Source: Clostridia bacterium
GTDB taxonomy: Bacteria; Bacillota; Clostridia; Christensenellales; Aristaeellaceae
Direction of reading: 5' to 3'
NCBI GenBank assembly: GCA_017527065.1
Contig: JAFXQO010000047.1
Location: 1-64,000, forward strand
Length of the DNA: 64,000 bases
How positions within the stretch are numbered: position 1 is the first letter of the stretch; the number at the start of each line of letters is the position of its first letter. Made by a program: the position numbers and the translations under genes. Below, piece by piece: positions 25,686 to 32,990 of this stretch. The notes under the pieces are model-generated. The model saw nothing but the letters and a program-made list of their open reading frames with translations. It did no database searches and was not told the origin of the DNA.

Positions 25686-26468
25686 ATGACCGAGATACAG
25701 AGTGTTCAGAATCCCACGGTGAAGCGGCTGAAGGGCCTGAAGGATAAAAAAGCCCGCGAGGAAGCGGGCGAAATGCTGGTCGAAGGCGAAAAGCTGATGC
25801 TCGAGGCGGCCGGGATGGGCCTCAGACCCTCCGACGCGCTGATCGAGGCGGAGCAGGCGGCGCGCTTCGCGGACCTGGCCGGACGCATGGCGGCCTGCGG
25901 CGCGCGGGTCTACAGCGTGACGCGACATGTGCTCGAAACCGTCTGCGACACCAAGACCCCCCAGGGGGCCTGCGCGGCGTTCTCGCTGCCCGCGCCTTTC
26001 GATGCGGATCACGCCCCGGCTCGCCTCGTCGCGCTGGACGGCGTGCAGGACCCCGGCAACGTGGGGACCATCTGGCGCACGGCGGACGCGGCGGGCCTGA
26101 ACGGTATCCTCATGAGCCGCGCCTGCGCCGATCCGTTCTCGCCAAAGGTACAGCGCGCGGCCATGGGCTCCGGCTTCCGGGTGCCGGTCAGCGTGACAGA
26201 CGATTTGCCCGGCATGCTGCGCGACCTGCGCGCGCGGGGCTATATCGTGATCGCCTCCTCGCTGCGGGGCGAGCCGTTCTACGAGGGCGTTCCCAAAAAC
26301 GCGGAAAAGTTCGCGCTGGTGATCGGCAACGAGGCCCGCGGCGTGTCAGGTGAGGTGATGGAACTGGCCGACGTGCGGCTCAAGCTGCCCATGCGCGGCG
26401 GCGCGGAATCGCTCAACGCGGCGGTGGCGGCGGGAATCATGATGTACGAGCTGATGCGGGATACGTGA
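25686..26468 (+). CDS. TrmH/SpoU-family RNA 2'-O-methyltransferase
   Basis: SAM-dependent ribose methyltransferase of the SPOUT class, probably acting on 23S rRNA. The 260-residue protein has the N-terminal substrate-binding domain (KRLKGLKDKKAREEAGEMLVEG) and the three SPOUT motifs: LDGVQDPGNVGTIWRTADA, VIGNEARGVSGEVMELAD and LPMRGGAESLNAAVAAGI, which form the trefoil-knot SAM site. The exact nucleotide target cannot be told. It has its own promoter. Confidence 0.93.
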   Translation: MTEIQSVQNPTVKRLKGLKDKKAREEAGEMLVEGEKLMLEAAGMGLRPSDALIEAEQAARFADLAGRMAACGARVYSVTRHVLETVCDTKTPQGACAAFSLPAPFDADHAPARLVALDGVQDPGNVGTIWRTADAAGLNGILMSRACADPFSPKVQRAAMGSGFRVPVSVTDDLPGMLRDLRARGYIVIASSLRGEPFYEGVPKNAEKFALVIGNEARGVSGEVMELADVRLKLPMRGGAESLNAAVAAGIMMYELMRDT

Positions 26469-26532
26469 AGCAGCCCGTTCACAAGGCGTCCTCCGGGGCG
26501 CGAAAACAAAAAAGACAGCAAGGGGAAACAAT

Positions 26533-27018
26533 ATGATACACCTTGAAAAAGTCAATTATAAGAACGTTTGGGACATCGTCGATCTGAGCACATTTGAATC
26601 GCAGTATCCTTTCGTCGCCTCCAACAGCGATAGTCTCATAGACGCCTACATCGCCGTCACGTCGGATAACGCCTGCGCCTATCCCTTCGGCATCTACGAC
26701 GACGAGACGCCGGTGGGCTTCCTGATGATCGGATACAACGAGGCCGGAATCGAGTCGGACGCGCCTGAGGCGCTGAAAAACAACTACAGCCTCTGGCGGC
26801 TCATGATCGATAAAAATTATCAGCGGAAGGGATTCGGCCGGGAAGCCGTGCGGCTGGCCCTGGCGTTTATCAGGACCTGGCCCCACGGAAAGGCGGAATA
26901 CTGCGCGCTTTCTTACGAACCGGAGAACACGGTCGCCAAGGCGCTGTATCAATCGTTCGGCTTTGAGGAAAACGGCGAAAAGGACGGAGACGAGGTCGTG
27001 GCCGTGCTGAAACTGTAG
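26533..27018 (+). CDS. GNAT-family N-acetyltransferase
   Basis: A 161-residue acetyl-CoA-dependent acetyltransferase. The acetyl-CoA pyrophosphate loop is QRKGFGREAV, following the strand LWRLMIDKNY; the C-terminal signature is ENTVAKALYQSFGFEENGE. The overall plan is like the spermine/spermidine acetyltransferases PaiA/BltD, which suggests a polyamine or small amine substrate, but this is only a family-level hint. A short ribosome-binding site (AAGGGGA) precedes the ATG. Confidence 0.88.
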   Translation: MIHLEKVNYKNVWDIVDLSTFESQYPFVASNSDSLIDAYIAVTSDNACAYPFGIYDDETPVGFLMIGYNEAGIESDAPEALKNNYSLWRLMIDKNYQRKGFGREAVRLALAFIRTWPHGKAEYCALSYEPENTVAKALYQSFGFEENGEKDGDEVVAVLKL

Positions 27019-27019
27019 C

Positions 27020-27048
27020 TTGACATTTCCCCGCCGGGCTGTTATACT
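27020..27048 (+). promoter_or_regulatory. Consensus promoter of the ABC-F gene leader
   Basis: Perfect TTGACA, 17 bp, TATACT. It overlaps the stop region of the GNAT gene and would start a roughly 220-base leader ahead of the ABC-F gene. Confidence 0.85.
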
Positions 27049-27080
27049 GAGTCCATCATCAGTGAAATGGAGTGTGGCCG

Positions 27081-27092
27081 ATGCGCAAATGA
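27081..27092 (+). CDS. Three-codon upstream ORF (Met-Arg-Lys) in the ABC-F leader
   Basis: ATG CGC AAA TGA. GGAG lies eight bases upstream, a good ribosome-binding site. The stop codon touches the 5' arm of the leader hairpin, so a ribosome stalled here would disturb its folding. A longer frame from 27067 (25 codons) contains it but has no ribosome-binding site. Confidence 0.5.
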   Translation: MRK

Positions 27093-27206
27093 CCGTCTGA
27101 ATCGAGTACCGCGCTGCGTGTCAGCGCTGTGTCAGACGGGATAGGTGCGCTCATTTTGGCCACGGCCGGGGCGGCGTTTGCCGCGCGCCGGATTGTTCGG
27201 GCTGAT

Positions 27207-27238
27207 CGGGCCGCGTATGTTCCGCGGCCCGTGTTTTT
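27207..27238 (+). terminator. Attenuator terminator before the ABC-F gene
   Basis: CGGGCCGCG (27207-27215) pairs perfectly with CGCGGCCCG (27223-27231) around a 7-base loop, followed by TGTTTTT. It lies 36 bases before the ABC-F ATG, so reading through it is required for expression. Confidence 0.85.
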
Positions 27239-27274
27239 ATGCGCCGCGCCCGTCGGAAAGCGGGGAAATCGCCA

Positions 27275-28852
27275 ATGTCCATCATTCAAATCGAAAACCT
27301 GTCGTTCACCTATCCGGGCAACGCCTACCCGGTGTTTGAAAACTGCTCTTTCACCATGGACACCGACTGGCGGCTAGGTCTGGTGGGCCGCAACGGCCGC
27401 GGCAAGACCACGCTCATGCGCCTGCTGGACGGTACGCTCAAAGGCTCCGGCGCCATCACATCTTCCGTCCAGTTCGATTACTTCCCCTTTGAGCTGGCGC
27501 GCGGCCTCAGCGCCCGGCAGGCCATGAAGCGCGCCGTGGCCCCCTTCGACGAAATGGAGCGGGAAATGGAGCGGCTGCTGGCGCAGGGCGAAAAGAGGCT
27601 GGCGTCCTGGGGCGAACTGGAGCACGCCTACGCCGCGGCGGGCGGCTACGAGATCGACGCGCAGATCGAAAAGGAGGCGGGCGAACTGGGTTTCGCGGCG
27701 GAGGAACTGGCGCGGCCAGTGGAATCCTTCAGCCCCGGCGAGCGCACGCGGCTCATGCTGGGGGCGATGTTCCTGCGGCGCAACCGCTTCTTGCTCATCG
27801 ACGAGCCCACGAACCACCTCGACCGCGAGGGCCGCGAGCGCGTGGCCGACTATCTGCGGCGGCGCAAGGGCTTCCTGCTCGTCTCGCACGACCGCTGGTT
27901 CCTGGACCAGACGGTGGACCACATCTGCGCGCTGCACAAGACGGGCATGCACGTGGAGCAGGGCAATTACTCCAGTTACGCCGCCAACAAGGCCCGGCAG
28001 GACGCCTTCGAGATCGAGCGCAACGAGCGGCTGCAGACGGACATCCGCCGCCTCACGGAGACCGCCCGGGAAAAGGCCGCCTGGAGCGACCGCGTGGAGA
28101 GCACGAAGATCGGAGGCCACACCTACGACCGGGGCGCGGTGGGCCACAAGGCCGCCAAGATGATGAAGCGCGCCCTCGCCATACAGCAGCGCACGGAGGC
28201 CATGATCGAGGAAAAGAAGGCGCTGCTTCAGGACATCGAGTACGCCTCGGCGCTGACGCTGCATCCCCTGCAGCACCCCGCGCGGGTGCTCGTGCGGCTG
28301 ACGGAGGCTGAGGCGGGCTATGACGGCCGCGCCGTCATCGGGCCGATGAACCTCGAAATCGCCCAGGGCGAGCGCGTCGCCGTGTCCGGCGGCAACGGGC
28401 AGGGCAAGAGCACGCTTTTGAAGCTCATTTCAGGCGAAATACCGCCGATGGCCGGCCGCGTGCACCGGGCCAGCGGGCTGGTGATCAGCGCGCTGCCGCA
28501 GCTGGCCGAGGGCTTTTCCGGCACGCCCCGCCAGGTGGGCGAGCGGGAGGGGCTCGACCTGAGCTACTTCCTGATGCTGCTGCGCAAGCTGGATTTCCCC
28601 CGCGAGGCCTTTGAGCGCGACATGCGCGGCTTCTCCATGGGCCAGCAGAAGAAGGTGCTCGTGGCGGCCAGCATGGCGCGGCCCGCCCACCTGTACCTCT
28701 GGGACGAGCCCCTCAACTACATCGACCTGCCCTCCCGCGAGCAGATCGAGAACATGCTGGCCGGAACGGCGGCCACGCTGCTGTTCGTGGAGCATGACCG
28801 CCGCTTTGAGGAGCGCATCGCCACGCGCCGGATCGAGCTGAAAAGGACTTAG
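27275..28852 (+). CDS. ABC-F ribosomal-protection ATPase, Lsa-like
   Basis: Soluble protein with two ABC domains and no membrane segments. Members of the Lsa/Vga group bind the ribosomal E site and dislodge lincosamides, streptogramin A and pleuromutilins. Seen here: Walker A GRNGRGKTT, signature SPGERTRLML, Walker B LLIDEPTNHLD; then the inter-domain linker; then the second set GGNGQGKST, MGQQKKVLVA, LWDEPLNYIDL. The N-terminus MSIIQIENLSFTYPG and its length of 525 residues match the Lsa group better than housekeeping EttA or Uup. The start at 27275 lies after GGGGA. Resistance is inferred from subfamily resemblance and the attenuator leader. Confidence 0.88.
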   Translation: MSIIQIENLSFTYPGNAYPVFENCSFTMDTDWRLGLVGRNGRGKTTLMRLLDGTLKGSGAITSSVQFDYFPFELARGLSARQAMKRAVAPFDEMEREMERLLAQGEKRLASWGELEHAYAAAGGYEIDAQIEKEAGELGFAAEELARPVESFSPGERTRLMLGAMFLRRNRFLLIDEPTNHLDREGRERVADYLRRRKGFLLVSHDRWFLDQTVDHICALHKTGMHVEQGNYSSYAANKARQDAFEIERNERLQTDIRRLTETAREKAAWSDRVESTKIGGHTYDRGAVGHKAAKMMKRALAIQQRTEAMIEEKKALLQDIEYASALTLHPLQHPARVLVRLTEAEAGYDGRAVIGPMNLEIAQGERVAVSGGNGQGKSTLLKLISGEIPPMAGRVHRASGLVISALPQLAEGFSGTPRQVGEREGLDLSYFLMLLRKLDFPREAFERDMRGFSMGQQKKVLVAASMARPAHLYLWDEPLNYIDLPSREQIENMLAGTAATLLFVEHDRRFEERIATRRIELKRT

Positions 28853-28868
28853 GACGGAGGACGAAGCC

Positions 28869-29807
28869 ATGGATTACAGCCGGAAAATCTCCGAGCGGCT
28901 GTGGAACCAGTCGGACAAGGGCGAGCTGGAAAGTCATCGGGAGGAAACCTACATCGACGACATCATCCAGAAAAACCACCTGGAGCGCAGGCTCCTTGAA
29001 AACCTGGCCGGCGTCGAAACCGTGTTCGACGGCGGGGCGGGATGCGGCCGGTTTTCGATCCTGCTGGCGAAGCGGGGCTGCCGCGTGACGCATTTCGACA
29101 TCTCCCAGCCCATGATCGACAAGGCGAAGGAACTGGCCGAGGCGGCGGGTGTGGCCGGACAAATCACCTTCGTCAAAGGCGCGCTGGAAGACCTGAGCGC
29201 CTACGCCGACTGCTCCTTCGACCTCGTCATTTCCTTCGACGCGCCCGTGTCCTATACCTGGCCGAATCAGGAGCGCGTCATCGAGGAGCTCACGCGCATC
29301 GCGAAGAAGAAGATCATGCTCAGCGTGACCAGCCGGCTGGGAAGCCTTCCCTACCTCGCCAATCCCATTCAGAAGAACCAATTCATCCTGGATGAAAACG
29401 CGCCCGATTCCTTCGTTCAATGGCTCGTCAAAAACCGGGAGAAAGCCGTCGGCGGATTCGCCTTCAACCGGCGGAGCGCCGAAGAACTCCTCGAAGGCGG
29501 CCTGATGGGCGGCGAAGCGGCAATCGCCGAATACGAGCGCGGCGGCGCGCCCTGGTGCATCACATACGCCTTCATGCCGGACGAACTGGAGGCGATCCTC
29601 GCGCGGTGCGGCGTGAAGAGCATAAAAATGGCGGGGCCCGGCGCGTTCGCGCGAACCGTTCCCCGCGAGATATTGGTGAAAATCATGAATGACCCGCGCC
29701 AGAGGGCGGATTTCCTGGCGTTCTGCTATGAATACGACTCGAATCCCTTCGTCTGCGGCATGGGAAAGGACAATCTTTTCGCGATGGGCGATATCATTCG
29801 GGGATAA
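28869..29807 (+). CDS. Class I SAM-dependent methyltransferase
   Basis: A 312-residue protein with the SAM-binding motif VFDGGAGCGRFSILLAKRG (near residues 50-68), the acidic end of strand 2 (THFDISQPMIDKAKELAE) and motif VISFDAPVSY. It lies 16 bp after the ABC-F gene with an AGGACGGAGGA-type ribosome-binding site and is probably in the same attenuator-controlled transcript. The substrate is unknown; an rRNA or a small molecule is possible. It does not look like Erm or Cfr. Confidence 0.85.
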   Translation: MDYSRKISERLWNQSDKGELESHREETYIDDIIQKNHLERRLLENLAGVETVFDGGAGCGRFSILLAKRGCRVTHFDISQPMIDKAKELAEAAGVAGQITFVKGALEDLSAYADCSFDLVISFDAPVSYTWPNQERVIEELTRIAKKKIMLSVTSRLGSLPYLANPIQKNQFILDENAPDSFVQWLVKNREKAVGGFAFNRRSAEELLEGGLMGGEAAIAEYERGGAPWCITYAFMPDELEAILARCGVKSIKMAGPGAFARTVPREILVKIMNDPRQRADFLAFCYEYDSNPFVCGMGKDNLFAMGDIIRG

Positions 29808-29845
29808 ATGCCGGAGCAGGCTTCCAGGCGCCCGCGTCCTTTGCA

Positions 29846-30085
29846 TCACTCGATAACGCCCATATCCCGCATTTTCTTAAGCGCCGCGTCCGACAGGCTG
29901 TGGGCCAACCGGATGGTCTCAAACACATCCTCGCCCAGATGGCCGTTGGGCGTAATGCTGACGGACAGGGCCAGCCCCGCCGCCCGCACCCGGCTCAGAT
30001 GTTCCCACACGGTATGGAACACGCGGCGCAACCCGTGACCCGCTCGTAGGCCTCCTCGTTGGGGCCGTACAGCCTGGCCCATCTT
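29846..30085 (-). pseudogene. Frameshifted fragment of a radical-SAM-type protein
   Basis: On the minus strand one frame encodes ARLYGPNEEAYERVTG (about 30034-30080), the kind of sequence seen in SPASM/radical-SAM proteins. A different frame continues with VFHTVWEHLSRVRAAGLALS and SITPNGHLGEDVFETIRLAHS, down to a stop at 29846. A one-base shift near 30040 separates the halves, and neither the CxxxCxxC start nor a C-terminal domain is nearby. The stretch 29808-30500 otherwise holds only the riboswitch-promoter region described below. Confidence 0.45.
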
Positions 30086-30174
30086 AACATAAATACAGCG
30101 ATAAGGCACAATCCGCATGGCGGACGACGCCATCCAGGGCTGTGTAATAAGTGGGTAAAAACAAGGAATTTCCA

Positions 30175-30203
30175 TTGACAACGGAAAAAAAGTACGGTAT
30201 AAG
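30175..30203 (+). promoter_or_regulatory. Promoter of the lysine-riboswitch transcript
   Basis: Perfect TTGACA, 17 bp, TATAAG; transcription would start near 30210, right at the riboswitch P1 stem. Confidence 0.8.
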
Positions 30204-30214
30204 AAAAGAAGCAG

Positions 30215-30384
30215 CCGATAGAGGCGCGGCGCTCATGACGAGCGCGGGGGATGCCGTTCAGAAGGCAATGATCCCGCGGGAAAGGGTGCGCCGCCGAAAT
30301 GCGGGCCGTTCTGGAGCGGCCTGCGTTGGGGGCCAGCAGAATATGCGGGTCACTGTCACATGGCGACATGTGGAGCGCTATCGC
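30215..30384 (+). promoter_or_regulatory. Lysine riboswitch (L box)
   Basis: P1 is closed by CGATAG (30216-30221) and CTATCG (30378-30383). Inside, the L-box elements follow in order: AGAGGCGCG, GGAAAGGGTGCGCC, GCCGAAAT, a P4-like hairpin (GGGCCGTTCTGGAGCGGCC), TGGGGG, CACTGTC, and TGGAGCGCTATCG. This arrangement matches the lysine aptamer well. It is followed by a terminator, so lysine should switch the downstream importer off. Confidence 0.88.
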
Positions 30385-30421
30385 ACAAGGCTGGCCTTTC
30401 CGCGATCTATCGCGGTGTCCG

Positions 30422-30456
30422 GGCGGTCGAGGCGATTCGCTTCGACCGCCTTTTTT
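30422..30456 (+). terminator. Riboswitch expression-platform terminator
   Basis: GGCGGTCGA (30422-30430) pairs with TCGACCGCC (30442-30450), with a small inner GCG/CGC stem, followed by six T. It lies between the lysine aptamer and the importer genes. Confidence 0.92.
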
Positions 30457-30500
30457 CGGTGAGAGAAGTGAAACGGGATATCTGAAAGGAGCAAGCGACA

Positions 30501-31301
30501 ATGAAGAAGATTCTGGCACTGGTTCTGGCAATGACGATGGTTTTCAGCGCGGCGGCGCTGGCCGAAGGCACCCTGCGCGTGGGCATGGAATGCGACTACG
30601 CGCCGTTCAACTGGACGCAGACCGAAGAGAGCGAAACCGCCGTGGCCCTGCCGGACGGCACCTGGGCGGATGGCTACGACGTGCAGATCGCGATGAAGAT
30701 CGCCGAGGGACTGGGCATGGAGCTTGAAGTGGTCAAGATTGCCTGGGAAGGCCTGCCGATGGCCGTGATGAGCGGCAAGATCGACGCCATCATCGCCGGC
30801 ATGAGCGCCACCGAGGAGCGCAAGGTCACCCTCGACTTCACCGACAACTACTATGAGAGCGACCTGGTCATCGTGGTGCGCGCGGACGGCGCGTATACTG
30901 AGGCCGCGTCCCTTTCCGACTTCGCCGGCGCGCGGCTGACCGCCCAGCTGGGCACCTTCCACTACGACGTGCTGCCCCAGGTCGAGGGCGCGCTGATCCA
31001 GACCGCCATGGAGAGCTTCCCGACGATGATCACCGCGCTGGAAGCCGGCGCGATCGACGGCTACGTGTCCGAGCGGCCCGGCGCGGTGAGCGCCGTAGCG
31101 TCCAATCCGGAGCTGACGTTCGTCGAGTTCGCCGAGGGCCAGGGCTTCACCGCCTCGCTTGACGACACCGCCGTGGCCGTGGCGCTCCAGAAGGGCAGCC
31201 CGCTGGTGGATAAGATCAACGAGATCCTGGCGACCATCACGCCCGAGCAGCGCGAAGAGCTGATGCAGTGGGCGGTCGACAACCAGCCTCTGGCTGAATA
31301 A
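30501..31301 (+). CDS. Amino-acid (probably lysine) ABC transporter substrate-binding protein
   Basis: Extracytoplasmic binding protein of the polar amino-acid family (SBP_bac_3). The 266-residue precursor starts with a signal peptide (MKKILALVLAMTMVFSAAALAEG), followed by the typical LRVGMECDYAPFNWTQ, WADGYDVQIAMKIAEGLG, and the ligand-contact region MSATEERKVTLDFTDNYYESDLVIVV. The lysine riboswitch directly upstream argues for lysine as ligand. The predicted cleavage at AxA lacks a lipobox, although Gram-positive binding proteins are usually lipoproteins; how it is retained is unclear. First gene of a three-gene importer. Confidence 0.93.
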   Translation: MKKILALVLAMTMVFSAAALAEGTLRVGMECDYAPFNWTQTEESETAVALPDGTWADGYDVQIAMKIAEGLGMELEVVKIAWEGLPMAVMSGKIDAIIAGMSATEERKVTLDFTDNYYESDLVIVVRADGAYTEAASLSDFAGARLTAQLGTFHYDVLPQVEGALIQTAMESFPTMITALEAGAIDGYVSERPGAVSAVASNPELTFVEFAEGQGFTASLDDTAVAVALQKGSPLVDKINEILATITPEQREELMQWAVDNQPLAE

Positions 31302-31329
31302 CAGGCCGCGGGCTTGAGGGGGAAAGGGC

Positions 31330-32118
31330 ATGAGTTTTCCATCCACGTTCTTCGGATGGGTTGCGTTTCTGCTGGATAAGTACGGCATGGTGTTCCTGCG
31401 CGGCACGGGTACGACGCTGCTCATCGCGCTCACGGGCACGGTGTTCGGCTTTATCATCGGCCTTCTGGTCGCCATCGCCCGAACGATCGAACTGAGAGAT
31501 CGCGCGCCGCGCTGGCGCAAGGGCCTTATGTCGTTCGTCAAGGGCCTGCTGGCCGCGTATATCGAGGTGTTCCGCGGCACGCCCATGATGGTTCAGGCCA
31601 TGGTCATTTATTACGGCGGCATGCAGTACCTGCACATCGACATGCCCGTGATGGTGTCGGCCATACTGATCGTGTCCATCAACACCGGCGCGTACATGGC
31701 GGAGATCATCCGCGGCGGCATCATCTCGGTGGACAAGGGCCAGGTGGAGGCCGCGAAATCCATCGGCATGACCCACTGGCAGACCATGTGCTCCATCGTG
31801 CTGCCCCAGGCGGTGCGCAACATCATGCCCTCCATCGGCAACGAGTTCGTCGTCAACATCAAGGACTCCAGCGTGCTGAACGTGATTTCCGTGTCGGAGC
31901 TGTTCTTCATGTCCAAGTCCGCCGCGGGCACGTACTATCGCTATTTCGAGGTATTTTTCATCACCAGCCTGATCTACCTCGCGCTGACCTTCTCCATCAC
32001 GCGCCTGCTGCGGTTCATCGAGAAGAAGATGGACGGGAACAGCTCGTACACCATCTGCGGTTCGCAGACGGACAGCCGCTCGGCCATATCCGTGCCGGTC
32101 GAGAAGAAGGAGGCGTGA
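31330..32118 (+). CDS. Amino-acid ABC transporter permease
   Basis: Polar amino-acid (HisM/GlnP-type) permease of 262 residues. An N-terminal helix ([24 protein letters not shown]) is followed by [19 protein letters not shown] and the EAA loop that docks to the ATPase ([38 protein letters not shown]). Predicted five membrane helices. It lies between the binding protein and the ATPase genes and shares the riboswitch-controlled transcript. Confidence 0.94.
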   Translation: MSFPSTFFGWVAFLLDKYGMVFLRGTGTTLLIALTGTVFGFIIGLLVAIARTIELRDRAPRWRKGLMSFVKGLLAAYIEVFRGTPMMVQAMVIYYGGMQYLHIDMPVMVSAILIVSINTGAYMAEIIRGGIISVDKGQVEAAKSIGMTHWQTMCSIVLPQAVRNIMPSIGNEFVVNIKDSSVLNVISVSELFFMSKSAAGTYYRYFEVFFITSLIYLALTFSITRLLRFIEKKMDGNSSYTICGSQTDSRSAISVPVEKKEA

Positions 32119-32120
32119 GC

Positions 32121-32855
32121 ATGGCGATCATCGAAGTCAGCCACCTGGAAAAGCGCTTCGGCGACAACACCGTGCTGAAGGACATCAACTTCAGCGTGAG
32201 CAAGGGCGAGGTCGTGAGCATCATCGGTTCGTCCGGCTCGGGCAAATCGACGCTGCTTCGCTGCATCAACCTGCTCGAGACCCCCACCAGCGGCACGATC
32301 CGCTACCATGGCCGCGACATCCAGGACGGCGCTCTCCCTCAGGGCGAGTTCCATTCCAAGGTGGGCATGGTGTTCCAGTCGTTCAACCTGTTCAACAACC
32401 TCACCGTGCTGGACAACTGCGTGGTGGGCCAGATGAAGGTCCTGAAGCGCTCCCGCCGGGAGAGCGAGGAGAACGCGCGCAAATATCTCGAGCGCGTGGG
32501 CATGCTCCCCTACCAGAACGCGCGCCCGGCCCAGATTTCCGGCGGCCAGAAGCAGCGCGCGGCCATCGCGCGGGCGCTGGCCATGGATCCCGAGGCGCTG
32601 CTCTTCGACGAGCCCACCTCGGCGCTGGACCCGGAAATGGTGGGCGAGGTGCTGGGAACCATGAAGAGCCTGGCGCAGAGCGGCCTGACCATGCTCGTGG
32701 TGACCCACGAGATGGCCTTCGCGCGCGACGTATCCGACCGGGTGGTGTTCATGGACAGCGGCGTCATCGTGGAGGACGCGCCGCCGAAGGAGCTTTTCGC
32801 CAATCCGAAACACCCCAGGACCCGCGAGTTTCTCTCGCGGTTCATGCAGGGATAA
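32121..32855 (+). CDS. Amino-acid ABC transporter ATPase
   Basis: GlnQ/HisP-type ATPase of 244 residues: Walker [15 protein letters not shown]-loop [11 protein letters not shown], signature [17 protein letters not shown], Walker [16 protein letters not shown], switch His in VVTHEMAFA. The start at 32121 is chosen because GGAGG lies seven bases upstream and the family N-terminus ([14 protein letters not shown]) begins there. It follows the permease stop by 2 bp and ends just before a terminator. Confidence 0.95.
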   Translation: MAIIEVSHLEKRFGDNTVLKDINFSVSKGEVVSIIGSSGSGKSTLLRCINLLETPTSGTIRYHGRDIQDGALPQGEFHSKVGMVFQSFNLFNNLTVLDNCVVGQMKVLKRSRRESEENARKYLERVGMLPYQNARPAQISGGQKQRAAIARALAMDPEALLFDEPTSALDPEMVGEVLGTMKSLAQSGLTMLVVTHEMAFARDVSDRVVFMDSGVIVEDAPPKELFANPKHPRTREFLSRFMQG

Positions 32856-32870
32856 TACAAGACGCCACAT

Positions 32871-32912
32871 CCCGCGGCCCGACGCAAGACAAGCGGCGGG
32901 CCGCGGGCTTTT
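32871..32912 (+). terminator. Terminator of the lysine importer operon
   Basis: CCCGCGGCCCG (32871-32881) pairs with CGGGCCGCGGG (32897-32907) around a 15-base loop, followed by CTTTT. Confidence 0.85.
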
Positions 32913-32990
32913 ACGTTTCAGCATAAAAGAAATGAAAGGGGGAAAAATACAGGCACAATCAAATCACCGGTGAACAAGGAGCGTAAACGC

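Larger units (their letters stand above)
27055..27238 (+). promoter_or_regulatory. Attenuator-like leader of the ABC-F gene
   Basis: Between promoter and gene lie, in order: a three-codon ORF (27081-27092); a nested hairpin in which CCGTCTGA (27093-27100) pairs with TCAGACGG (27132-27139) and GCGCTG (27111-27116) pairs with CAGCGC (27122-27127); a second GC-rich hairpin area (27160-27195); and an intrinsic terminator (27207-27238). This is the layout of antibiotic-responsive ribosome-mediated attenuators upstream of ABC-F and Erm genes. The anti-terminator pairing is not resolved by eye. Confidence 0.7.

Noticed and set aside
27067..27144. A 25-codon leader ORF as the sensing ORF of the ABC-F attenuator
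   Set aside because: It has no ribosome-binding site; the Met-Arg-Lys ORF within it has GGAG at good spacing, so that one is preferred.
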